In this document: piece by piece, positions 1 to 5,668 of the stretch
Numbering within the stretch: position 1 is the stretch's first letter
How the letters are laid out: the number at the start of each line of letters is the position of its first letter
Origin: Bacteroidales bacterium UBA4621
Lineage (GTDB): Bacteria > Bacteroidota > Bacteroidia > Bacteroidales > Paludibacteraceae
Direction: 5' to 3'
Assembly: GCA_002387325.1 (NCBI GenBank)
Contig: DGIN01000047.1
Coordinates: 1 to 17,421, forward strand
Length of the DNA: 17,421 nt
Notes under the pieces: generated by a model
The model's database searches: none
What the model was told of the DNA's origin: nothing
The model's input: only the letters and a program-made list of their open reading frames with translations
Program-made: the position numbers and the translations under genes

Positions 1-29
1 TAGAAAGGACGTAGAAAGGACGTAGAAAG
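1..29. repeat. 11-bp direct tandem repeat, about 2.6 copies
   Basis: The unit TAGAAAGGACG occurs at 1-11 and 12-22 and then partially (TAGAAAG) at 23-29. The array starts at the window edge, so the total copy number is unknown. No coding frame is recognisable here. It lies upstream of the TPR-like gene and is one of several unrelated short arrays found in gaps of this window. Confidence 0.8.
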
Positions 30-61
30 AAAAGGCTTTTTTCGATACGATAAGCCACCTT

Positions 62-105
62 TTTATGCACTTTATGCACTTTGAATATTGCATAAACTGC
101 ATAAA
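62..105. repeat. Inverted repeat, 16-bp arms, each arm a tandem duplication
   Basis: The left arm 62-77 (TTTATGCACTTTATGC) and right arm 90-105 (GCATAAACTGCATAAA) are complementary at 15 of 16 positions around a 12-nt spacer. Each arm is itself two copies of a 9-bp unit. In RNA or single-stranded DNA it would form a long stem. It lies about 80 bp before the TPR-like gene. It could be a terminator for a gene left of the window, an operator or a cruciform. No T-run follows directly, so I do not call it a terminator. Confidence 0.8.
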
Positions 106-186
106 CATCGTCTTGAGATGCCTGTCCTGTTTTGTCTTTTTTGTGATAAATTCAATGATTTTTTTGTCTTTTGGCACGTATATTGT

Positions 187-933
187 ATGGTAAAGTCTGT
201 TTTTTGTTTACGACTGATGGTTACAACAGCATTTTTGGCGTGTCTGCTTCTGTGTTCGGCTTTGTGTTTTGCCCAATACACCGATGAGCAGTTGTATGCG
301 GCGTTTCTGGAGCAGGATATGTCGGTGTGGAAGGATTATATCACAACTGCCGATTGGGAGAAACTTTCCGTAGAAGAGCGCAAACGTCTGATTAACTATG
401 AATACGGTTTTCTGGCTACGGCGATAGACCGAAAAGACCCGCATGCGGACGATTACCTGTCGGCGTTTCGCACGCATGTCGAGGGGGAATACAAAGCGGG
501 GCATATCTCGGAAGCGCATTATTGCATGTATATGTCATCGGTGAATGCATACGATTTTATGCTCAACAAGTCGCGCCTGTTTTCCGCAGGATTGCAGTCG
601 TTCAAGTTGGTGAAGCGTGCGGCGGAACTGGCACCGGACGATCCGTTTGTGCTGACACTCAAAGCCAATGTCGATTTTTACGCCCCCACGGCGTTTGGAG
701 GAGACAAAGAAGAGGCTCTGAAAATGTTCACGCGTGCGCGCAATCTCTTTGTAAACAATATGGATTGCACACATCTCTGGAACTATGCATCGTTGCGTAT
801 GTGTATCGCCCAATGTTACGAGAAAACGGGAGACAGGGAGCGGGCGATAGACGAATGTCGGTCGATATTGCGAGAGATACCCGGTTTCACTTATATCAGA
901 GACGAATATCTGCCGTATTTGTTGGAAAAGTAG
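187..933 (+). CDS. Exported TPR-like protein of unknown function
   Basis: This 248-residue protein begins with a signal peptide: a K/R-containing start, a hydrophobic stretch and a likely cleavage after Cys-Phe-Ala near residue 29. It is therefore probably periplasmic or surface-associated. The mature part is helical. Around residues 150-170 is a Phe-Gly-Gly-Asp-Lys-Glu-Glu-Ala segment, and near the C-terminus (about 205-235) is a TPR-like helix pair with Ala/Tyr/Gly spacing, so it probably acts as a protein-interaction scaffold. I chose the ATG at 187 because it gives a normal signal peptide with basic residues. An ATG at 217 would also leave a hydrophobic leader, without the charges, and a TTG at 88 would add residues unlike a leader. 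The next gene is a tRNA with its own promoter, so this gene is probably transcribed alone. The exact family is not recognised. Confidence 0.75.
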   Translation: MVKSVFCLRLMVTTAFLACLLLCSALCFAQYTDEQLYAAFLEQDMSVWKDYITTADWEKLSVEERKRLINYEYGFLATAIDRKDPHADDYLSAFRTHVEGEYKAGHISEAHYCMYMSSVNAYDFMLNKSRLFSAGLQSFKLVKRAAELAPDDPFVLTLKANVDFYAPTAFGGDKEEALKMFTRARNLFVNNMDCTHLWNYASLRMCIAQCYEKTGDRERAIDECRSILREIPGFTYIRDEYLPYLLEK

Positions 934-950
934 ATTTTTTGCAGAATAAT

Positions 951-981
951 TTGCAGGTTTGGAAAATTTGCAGTAATTTTG
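951..981 (+). promoter_or_regulatory. Bacteroidota-type promoter for tRNA-Gln
   Basis: TTG at 951-953 (-33 element) and TAATTTTG at 974-981 (-7 element, consensus TAnnTTTG) are separated by 20 nt, the usual spacing for the primary sigma factor of this phylum. Transcription would start near 986, about 25 nt before the tRNA. Confidence 0.75.
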
Positions 982-1010
982 CACACGCTTTCGAAAGAGA
1001 GTTATATATT

Positions 1011-1081
1011 TGCCTAATTGTGTAATGGTAGCACTACAGATTCTGGTTCTGTCTGTCTGGGTTCGAATCCTGGTTAGGCAA
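1011..1081 (+). tRNA. tRNA-Gln (anticodon CTG)
   Basis: A complete cloverleaf of 71 nt is visible. The acceptor stem pairs TGCCTAA (1011-1017) with TTAGGCA (1074-1080), and A1081 is the discriminator base. The D arm has a 3-bp GTG/CAC stem. The anticodon stem ACAGA/TCTGT encloses a seven-base loop with CTG at 1043-1045, reading the Gln codon CAG. The T arm carries TTCGAAT. The CCA end is not encoded, since CTG follows the discriminator, so it must be added after transcription. The gene stands alone with its own promoter and terminator. Confidence 0.96.
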
Positions 1082-1090
1082 CTGCAAAAG

Positions 1091-1119
1091 CCGAGCATCC
1101 GTCAGATGCTTGGTTTTTT
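1091..1119 (+). terminator. Rho-independent terminator after tRNA-Gln
   Basis: CCGAGCATC (1091-1099) pairs with GATGCTTGG (1105-1113) over nine positions with one G-T pair and a 5-nt loop, followed by six T (1114-1119). It begins 10 nt after the tRNA, a textbook position. Confidence 0.9.
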
Positions 1120-1161
1120 GTATATTTGACCTGTGTGAAAAAATCCGTGTGTGCAATTTAT

Positions 1162-1192
1162 TTGCATAATCACGGAATTTGTTGTATCTTTG
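1162..1192 (+). promoter_or_regulatory. Bacteroidota-type promoter for pdxJ
   Basis: TTG at 1162-1164 (within TTTG) and TATCTTTG at 1185-1192 are separated by 20 nt and match the TTTG / TAnnTTTG consensus. The predicted start of transcription is near 1197, which leaves only 9 to 21 nt of leader before the two candidate ATG codons. It may drive the following exb/tonB genes too. Confidence 0.75.
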
Positions 1193-1217
1193 CAGCGGAA
1201 AAAATATGCCCGACGGA

Positions 1218-1934
1218 ATGACAAGGCTGAGCGTAAATATCAACAAGGTGGCTACGCTGCGTAATGCGCGCGGCGGGAACATACCCGACGTGGAGCGTTT
1301 TGCAGTGGATTGCGAGCGCTTCGGTGCGCAGGGCATTACGGTGCATCCCCGCCCCGACGAGCGGCATATACGGCGCACTGATGTCTATGCAATCAAGGCG
1401 TTGGTAACCACGGAATTTAACATTGAGGGCAATCCGACGGAGGATTTCGTGGCATTGGTGGGTGATGTCCGTCCTGCGCAGGTAACGCTTGTCCCGGACA
1501 ACCCGCAGCAACTGACCAGCAACCACGGTTGGGACACCAAAACGAACCTTGCGCATTTGCAAAAACTGACAGCGCATTTCCATACGTGCGGCATACGGGT
1601 GAGCATTTTTGTGGATGCCGATCCTCAAATGGTGGCGTATGCACAGAAAACGGGTGCAGACCGCGTGGAACTCTATACGGGACCGTATGCAGAATGTTTT
1701 GAAAAAGACCCGGCGGCAGCCATAGAGATGTACCGTCCTGCGGCGGAAAAAGCACAGGCTTTAGGTCTGGGGCTTAATGCGGGGCATGACCTCAACTTGC
1801 ACAACCTCCGTCCGTTTGTGGAGGCGTTTCCGTGGACGGCGGAGGTAAGTATAGGGCATGCGCTGATTTCCGATGCACTGTATCTCGGTATAGAGGAGAC
1901 AATACGCCGCTACCGGGCATGCTTGGCAGAATAA
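1218..1934 (+). CDS. pdxJ: Pyridoxine 5'-phosphate synthase
   Basis: PdxJ condenses 1-deoxyxylulose 5-phosphate with 3-amino-2-oxopropyl phosphate to form pyridoxine 5'-phosphate, the ring-closing step of cytosolic DXP-dependent vitamin B6 synthesis. The 238-residue product has the family length and a TIM-barrel pattern. It opens with the conserved Ser-Val-Asn-Ile-Asn / Leu-Arg-Asn-Ala-Arg-Gly-Gly segment. The active-site block HPRPDERHIR lies at 43-52, EFNIEG at 66-71 supplies the catalytic Glu, and ELYTGPYA, NAGHDLNLHNL and SIGHALISDALY follow in the usual order. I chose the ATG at 1218 because most homologues start at Met-Thr-Arg/Lys-Leu-Ser. An in-frame ATG at 1206 is possible. It is followed after 79 bp by exbB and may be cotranscribed with it. 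Confidence 0.95.
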   Translation: MTRLSVNINKVATLRNARGGNIPDVERFAVDCERFGAQGITVHPRPDERHIRRTDVYAIKALVTTEFNIEGNPTEDFVALVGDVRPAQVTLVPDNPQQLTSNHGWDTKTNLAHLQKLTAHFHTCGIRVSIFVDADPQMVAYAQKTGADRVELYTGPYAECFEKDPAAAIEMYRPAAEKAQALGLGLNAGHDLNLHNLRPFVEAFPWTAEVSIGHALISDALYLGIEETIRRYRACLAE

Positions 1935-1951
1935 GACAATCCGGCTAATAA

Positions 1952-1987
1952 GACTAATCGGTCCAATTGGTCTGATTAGTCCGATAA
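1952..1987. repeat. 9-bp degenerate tandem repeat that also forms a palindrome
   Basis: Four 9-bp units sit head to tail: GACTAATCG (1952), GTCCAATTG (1961), GTCTGATTA (1970) and GTCCGATAA (1979). Because of the unit sequence, GACTAATC (1952-1959) is also the exact reverse complement of GATTAGTC (1974-1981), with the palindrome CCAATTGG at the centre. It lies between the pdxJ stop and the exbB start. No T-run follows, so it is probably not a strong terminator. Confidence 0.75.
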
Positions 1988-2013
1988 ACAGAACTCTAAA
2001 AAACAACACAAAT

Positions 2014-2706
2014 ATGTTATTCCTTCAAGACACGGCTATGGCTGCAATGGCAGGGCAAATGCCGATTGAGCAACCTGCAGAAGAATCGATTAACCTTTGG
2101 ACAATGGCGCAGTACGGCGGCTGGATAATGATAGTGCTGGCTCTGCTGCTGGCATGGGCGGTTTATATTTTTATCGAGCGTATGGTAGTGCTGAAAAATG
2201 CCACAAAAGAAGACAGGAGTTTCATGGACCGTATCCGAGACTATATCCATGAGGGCAAGATGGACTCGGCGCTGAACCTGTGCAAGCAGACCGATACCCC
2301 TTCCGCACATATGATAGAGAAAGGTATCACGCGTATCGGCCGCCCTATGCAGGATGTGCAGGTGGCGGTCGAGAACGTCGGCAACTTGGAGGTCGGCAAA
2401 CTCGAAAAAGGGCTTGTTATCATGGCTACCATTGCGGGCGGTGCGCCGATGCTCGGCTTCCTTGGAACGGTACTCGGTATGATTCGTACGTTCTACAATA
2501 TGGCGCAGACCTCCGGAGGCGTGATAGAGATGGCGTCTCTGAGTACGGGTATGTACGAGGCGATGGTTACCACCGTGGGCGGTTTGATTGTCGGTATCCT
2601 GGCGATGTTCGCCTACAATATGCTCGTAGCCCGTATCGACCGCGTGGTGCGTCTGCTCGAAGCACGCACAATGGAGTTTATGGACCTCCTCAACGAACCG
2701 GCATAA
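2014..2706 (+). CDS. exbB: MotA/TolQ/ExbB proton channel family protein
   Basis: This 230-residue protein is the channel subunit of an inner-membrane motor that uses the proton gradient to power TonB- or TolA-type transducers. Three membrane segments are visible at about 36-56, 133-160 and 183-206, in the ExbB/TolQ arrangement. A cytoplasmic helical stretch (60-130) lies between the first and second, and segments two and three are rich in small residues (GGAPMLGFLGTVLGMI; TTVGGLIVGILAMFA). The N-terminus has a short extra stretch before the first segment, as in many Bacteroidota homologues. The ATG at 2014 is the first in frame after the upstream repeat. exbD and a TonB/TolA-like gene follow, so the three would form one complex. 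Whether it serves TonB-dependent receptors or a Tol-like role cannot be told from this gene alone. Confidence 0.92.
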   Translation: MLFLQDTAMAAMAGQMPIEQPAEESINLWTMAQYGGWIMIVLALLLAWAVYIFIERMVVLKNATKEDRSFMDRIRDYIHEGKMDSALNLCKQTDTPSAHMIEKGITRIGRPMQDVQVAVENVGNLEVGKLEKGLVIMATIAGGAPMLGFLGTVLGMIRTFYNMAQTSGGVIEMASLSTGMYEAMVTTVGGLIVGILAMFAYNMLVARIDRVVRLLEARTMEFMDLLNEPA

Positions 2707-2794
2707 CGTACAATTAACAACGTACAATTAACAATGTACAATTAACATACATTTCTGTTCTTTATTCATTGTTCATTGTCCTTAATTCATTGTT
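2707..2794. repeat. Two facing arrays of 7-bp repeats between exbB and exbD
   Basis: The left array (2707-2746) has CGTACAATTAACAA twice and TGTACAATTAAC once, that is 14-bp units built from 7-bp ACAATnn half-units. The right array holds CATTGTT (2767), CATTGTC (2774), CTTAATT (2781) and CATTGTT (2788), the same motif in the opposite orientation. The arms can pair imperfectly over several units, giving an RNA hairpin in the exbB-exbD spacer. The exbD start lies at 2801, directly after it. Confidence 0.75.
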
Positions 2795-2800
2795 CCGCAA

Positions 2801-3208
2801 ATGGCTCTTAAAAGACGAAATAAGGTGGAGGCAACCTTTGCGATGTCCTCTATGACAGACCTGATATTCCTGCTGTTGCTTTTCTTTGTGATGGCAAGTA
2901 CGATGTCGTCGCCCAACGATATAAAAATCAACCTGCCCCGCTCGCATGCCAAGACGACTACGCGCCAAGTGGTGGCAAAGGTGAGCATTGACAATCTCGG
3001 CAACTATTTTGTGGCGGTGGGCAAAGCCAAACCACAGGCGATTAACCCTGATGAACTGGAGGGCTATCTCAGTACGCTACAGAAGCAGGACTCTGCTATG
3101 TATATTGCGCTACACGCCGATGAGGATATCCCTTATAAAGATGTGGTGCGTGTCTTGGACATCGCCAACCAGCACAAGATGAAACTCGTGCTGGCAACGA
3201 AAAAGTAA
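2801..3208 (+). CDS. exbD: ExbD/TolR family biopolymer transport protein
   Basis: This 135-residue single-pass inner-membrane protein is the partner of ExbB in the proton-driven motor. A short basic N-terminus (KRRNK) is followed by Ser-Ser-Met-Thr-Asp-Leu-Ile-Phe and one membrane helix at about 18-36. Asp20 at its start matches the proton-carrying Asp conserved in ExbD/TolR. The periplasmic domain (about 45-135) ends with the family pattern YIALHADEDIPYKDVVRVLD and a short Lys-rich tail. Length is normal. It follows exbB after 94 bp of repeats and precedes the TonB/TolA-like gene by 36 bp. There is only one exbD copy here, whereas some Bacteroidota clusters carry two. Confidence 0.93.
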   Translation: MALKRRNKVEATFAMSSMTDLIFLLLLFFVMASTMSSPNDIKINLPRSHAKTTTRQVVAKVSIDNLGNYFVAVGKAKPQAINPDELEGYLSTLQKQDSAMYIALHADEDIPYKDVVRVLDIANQHKMKLVLATKK

Positions 3209-3244
3209 CTCTGAGGACGAAGAATATATTAACGGACGCTGAAA

Positions 3245-4066
3245 ATGACACTCAAACAGAAATCAAATATCATTGCTTCGCTGGGGACATTGATAGTTCT
3301 GCTGTTGCTGTTTCTGTTGCTGTGGTTTGTGTCAATGGGTGCGCCTGTGCTACCGGAGGACGAGGGAATAGAAGTCTCTTTCGGCAATGTGCCGGAGGCG
3401 GGCGGCAGTGAGCCGAACCCCGAAGCACAGTCGGTGCCGATGGAGAGTGTAGCCCCACCGCCTGCAACGTCCAAACCGACGAACAACGATCTGATGACGC
3501 AGGAGGACGAGGAGACGCTTGCTTTGCAACGCCAACGGGAAAAAGAGGAGAAAGTGCGCAAAGAGACGGAAGCGGAACGGCTGCGTCAGGAGAAAGCCAA
3601 AGCGGCACAGGAAGAGGCGGAACGTATTGCAAAGGAAAAAGCCCTTGCGGAGAAGAAAGCCAAAGAGCAGGCTGCCAAGGATAAGGCAGCGGCGATGGGC
3701 TCGCTGTTCGGCAACAATTCCGCCGGCGCACAAGGCAGCGGCGACACCAAGGGCGATGGGCTGAAAGGCAACCCCGTGGCAGGGCACGGCACATCGGGCG
3801 GCAACAACTGGTCGCTCGCAGGGCGCAGTATCAAGGGTACATTGCCTGAACCGAAAAATGACTTCCGGCAGGATGGCAAAGTCGTCATTGCTATTTGGGT
3901 GTTGCCCGATGGAACGGTGAAAGATGCGCAGGTAACACGTGGTACTACGATTAGCGACCAGTCCACCCTTCAACTCGCTTTGAGTGCGGCTCGCAAAGCC
4001 AAGTTCTCCGAGAGCGACAAATCTATTCAGACAGGAACAATCACATATAACTTTAAGTTTAACTAA
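3245..4066 (+). CDS. TonB/TolA-like energy transducer
   Basis: This 273-residue protein probably links the ExbB/ExbD motor to the outer membrane. It has a membrane anchor at about 9-30 and a Pro/Glu-rich stretch (35-85). A long Lys/Glu/Ala/Arg-rich coiled coil (about 87-150) strongly resembles the TolA stalk. A Gly/Ser/Asn-rich linker follows (151-188), and then a C-terminal alpha/beta domain (189-273). That domain has GKVVIAIWVLPDGTVKDAQV followed by a helix and a final strand ending TYNFKFN, the usual TonB-family fold. The Tyr-Pro pair seen early in many TonB domains is not evident; Pro-Glu-Pro-Lys stands there. It is the last gene of the exb cluster, with the DJ-1-like gene 23 bp downstream. 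TonB is the safest family name, and TolA is an alternative. Confidence 0.85.
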   Translation: MTLKQKSNIIASLGTLIVLLLLFLLLWFVSMGAPVLPEDEGIEVSFGNVPEAGGSEPNPEAQSVPMESVAPPPATSKPTNNDLMTQEDEETLALQRQREKEEKVRKETEAERLRQEKAKAAQEEAERIAKEKALAEKKAKEQAAKDKAAAMGSLFGNNSAGAQGSGDTKGDGLKGNPVAGHGTSGGNNWSLAGRSIKGTLPEPKNDFRQDGKVVIAIWVLPDGTVKDAQVTRGTTISDQSTLQLALSAARKAKFSESDKSIQTGTITYNFKFN

Positions 4067-4089
4067 TTGCATTTTTGCATCTGACAATT

Positions 4090-4617
4090 ATGAATTATTT
4101 GTTTCTTGACAATGGTTTCGAAGAGATTGAGGCCATTACCACGATTGACCTTCTGCGTCGTGCCGACATCCGCCTGACCACTGTTTCGATTACAGGCAAG
4201 GCTATGGTGCTGGGAGCCCACAATATAGCCGTAGAGGCGGACGGGCTGATAGAGGATATAGATTTTTCGGATGCGGAGATGCTCATTCTGCCGGGCGGTG
4301 CTACCAAGTTGGGCGAATGTCATACGCTTTGCGACCTGTTGGTGCAGCATAATGCGGCAGGAAAACCCATTGCCGCTATCTGCGCTGCCCCGTCGGTGTT
4401 GGGCAAATTGGGTATTCTGCAAGGTAAGCAGGCTACGTGCTACCCGGGTTTCGAGAATTGCTTGGGCGAGAGTTATATAGGCGGTCTGGTGGTGGAAAGC
4501 AAGAATATCATTACCGCAAAAGGTCCCGGACTGAGCAGCGACTTTGCATTCTGTATCATTGAGAAACTGGCAGGCAGCGAGGTCGCAGACCAGGTCTATG
4601 ACACAGCGCAGTATTGA
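4090..4617 (+). CDS. DJ-1/PfpI (ThiJ) family protein
   Basis: This 175-residue cytosolic protein belongs to the DJ-1/ThiJ branch of the glutamine amidotransferase-like superfamily, whose members act as glyoxalases or deglycases, stress proteins or chaperones. The hallmarks are visible: GFEEIE at 9-14, with Glu14 matching the Glu that activates the nucleophile; LPGGATKL at 67-74; the nucleophile elbow AICAAPSVL with Cys98; and GPGLSSDFAF at 145-154. It has full length for the family. The ATG at 4090 is the first ATG and lies 23 bp after the transducer gene, suggesting cotranscription. A strong terminator follows at 4640-4666. The substrate cannot be deduced; older annotations linking this family to thiamine synthesis are not supported by the neighbours here. 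Confidence 0.9.
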   Translation: MNYLFLDNGFEEIEAITTIDLLRRADIRLTTVSITGKAMVLGAHNIAVEADGLIEDIDFSDAEMLILPGGATKLGECHTLCDLLVQHNAAGKPIAAICAAPSVLGKLGILQGKQATCYPGFENCLGESYIGGLVVESKNIITAKGPGLSSDFAFCIIEKLAGSEVADQVYDTAQY

Positions 4618-4639
4618 TTTTCTCTGAATATAGGTATAG

Positions 4640-4666
4640 GGAGTACTATGGATAGTACTCCTTTTT
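4640..4666 (+). terminator. Rho-independent terminator after the DJ-1-like gene
   Basis: GGAGTACTAT (4640-4649) and ATAGTACTCC (4652-4661) are perfect 10-bp inverted arms with a 2-nt centre, so eight pairs would form with a small loop. Five T follow (4662-4666). It closes the unit that began with pdxJ/exbB. It also overlaps the ATG at 4648, which argues against that ATG as the start of the next gene. Confidence 0.88.
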
Positions 4667-4692
4667 GTTGCAAGGTAAATATAGTCTGTTTT

Positions 4693-5631
4693 ATGAATTC
4701 GTTTTTCCGTCATCTGGCGATGGCTTCGGCGTGTATTGTCTGGGGGCTGATGGCACCGCTTGCCAAAGATGCAATGCGTACCGATTTTACGGGTATGGAT
4801 ATGGTGGCGTTCCGCGTAGCGGGCGGTGCAATATGCTTTTGGCTCACTTCGCTGATACTCACTCTTTGCGGTAAGAAACAGGAGCGTGTGCCGTTGCACG
4901 ACATCGGTCTGTTCTTCCTGGCATCGCTTTGCAGCATCGCGTTCAACCAGGGGTTGTTTACCATAGGCGTGAGTATGACTTCGCCTGTCAACGCGAGTAT
5001 TATGACCACCACGCTGCCTATCATCTCGCTTGTCTTGTCTGTGGTATTTCTGCACGAGAAAGTGTCGTGGCAGAAGATAGTAGGCATTTGTTTGGCGTTG
5101 TCGGGGGCTTTGATGGTGATTCTTACTTCGCACACGGCTTCCGCTGCAGGGGCGGTCAACCCGTACCGTGATGCGCTCGGGGCGGCGATGTGTGTGCTGG
5201 CGCAATGCTCGTTTGCCACCTATCTGGTGGTGTTCGGCAAACTGATAAAGAAGTACACGGTGGTAACGTGTATGAAATGGATGATGCTCTTTGCCACACT
5301 CACTATCTGGCCTTTTGCTCTGCCGCATATCCTCTCTCTTCCGTGGAGTACGATAGCCGCCCGGTCCTATTGGGAGACAGGTTTCGTGGTGTTCTTCGGA
5401 ACCTATTGCGCCTATATACTGATGACGTGGGCACAGCAGGTTTTGCGCCCGACTCAGGTTTCGGTATACAATTATTTTCAGCCCGTGGTCTCCTGTCTGG
5501 CATCTGTGATGATGGGCTTGGCGGTATTCGGCTATCTGCAAGCCATTGCCGTCCTGCTGGTATTCTCGGGGGTGTATCTCGTTACGAACAACAGCACACA
5601 TCTTAAAAGGAAACAGGTTGCAGAAATGTAA
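4693..5631 (+). CDS. EamA/DMT family transporter
   Basis: This 312-residue inner-membrane protein has about ten hydrophobic segments in two repeated halves, the EamA layout of the drug/metabolite transporter superfamily. Each half carries family-like features. The first has SACIVWGLMAPLAKDAM at its start and the Pro-rich SPVNASIMTTTLPIISLVLS segment followed by FLHEKVSWQKIVGICLALSG. The second has QVLRPTQVSVYNYFQPVVS and a closing LVFSGVYLVT. Such proteins mostly export small metabolites, and the substrate cannot be read from sequence. I chose the ATG at 4693 because it starts the first repeat normally. An ATG at 4648 lies inside the upstream terminator stem. The C-terminus is basic (KRKQ), as expected for a cytoplasmic end. 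No clear promoter of the TAnnTTTG type was found upstream. Confidence 0.9.
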   Translation: MNSFFRHLAMASACIVWGLMAPLAKDAMRTDFTGMDMVAFRVAGGAICFWLTSLILTLCGKKQERVPLHDIGLFFLASLCSIAFNQGLFTIGVSMTSPVNASIMTTTLPIISLVLSVVFLHEKVSWQKIVGICLALSGALMVILTSHTASAAGAVNPYRDALGAAMCVLAQCSFATYLVVFGKLIKKYTVVTCMKWMMLFATLTIWPFALPHILSLPWSTIAARSYWETGFVVFFGTYCAYILMTWAQQVLRPTQVSVYNYFQPVVSCLASVMMGLAVFGYLQAIAVLLVFSGVYLVTNNSTHLKRKQVAEM

Positions 5632-5648
5632 AAATTGTTGTACCTTTG
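5618..5648 (+). promoter_or_regulatory. Bacteroidota-type promoter for the DUF1846 gene
   Basis: TTG (5618-5620) and TACCTTTG (5641-5648) are separated by 20 nt. The -33 element lies within the last codons of the transporter gene. Transcription would start near 5653, with a leader of about 16 nt before the ATG at 5669. Confidence 0.72.
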
Positions 5649-5668
5649 TACGCAAATTTTGGAAGTGT

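Noticed and set aside
4648..4692. Earlier ATG for the EamA transporter
   Set aside because: The ATG lies within the stem of a strong terminator (4640-4666), and the added residues are Cys-rich and unlike the family start.
4662..4692. Promoter for the transporter gene
   Set aside because: TTG triplets are present but no TAnnTTTG element lies at 19-21 nt from any of them.
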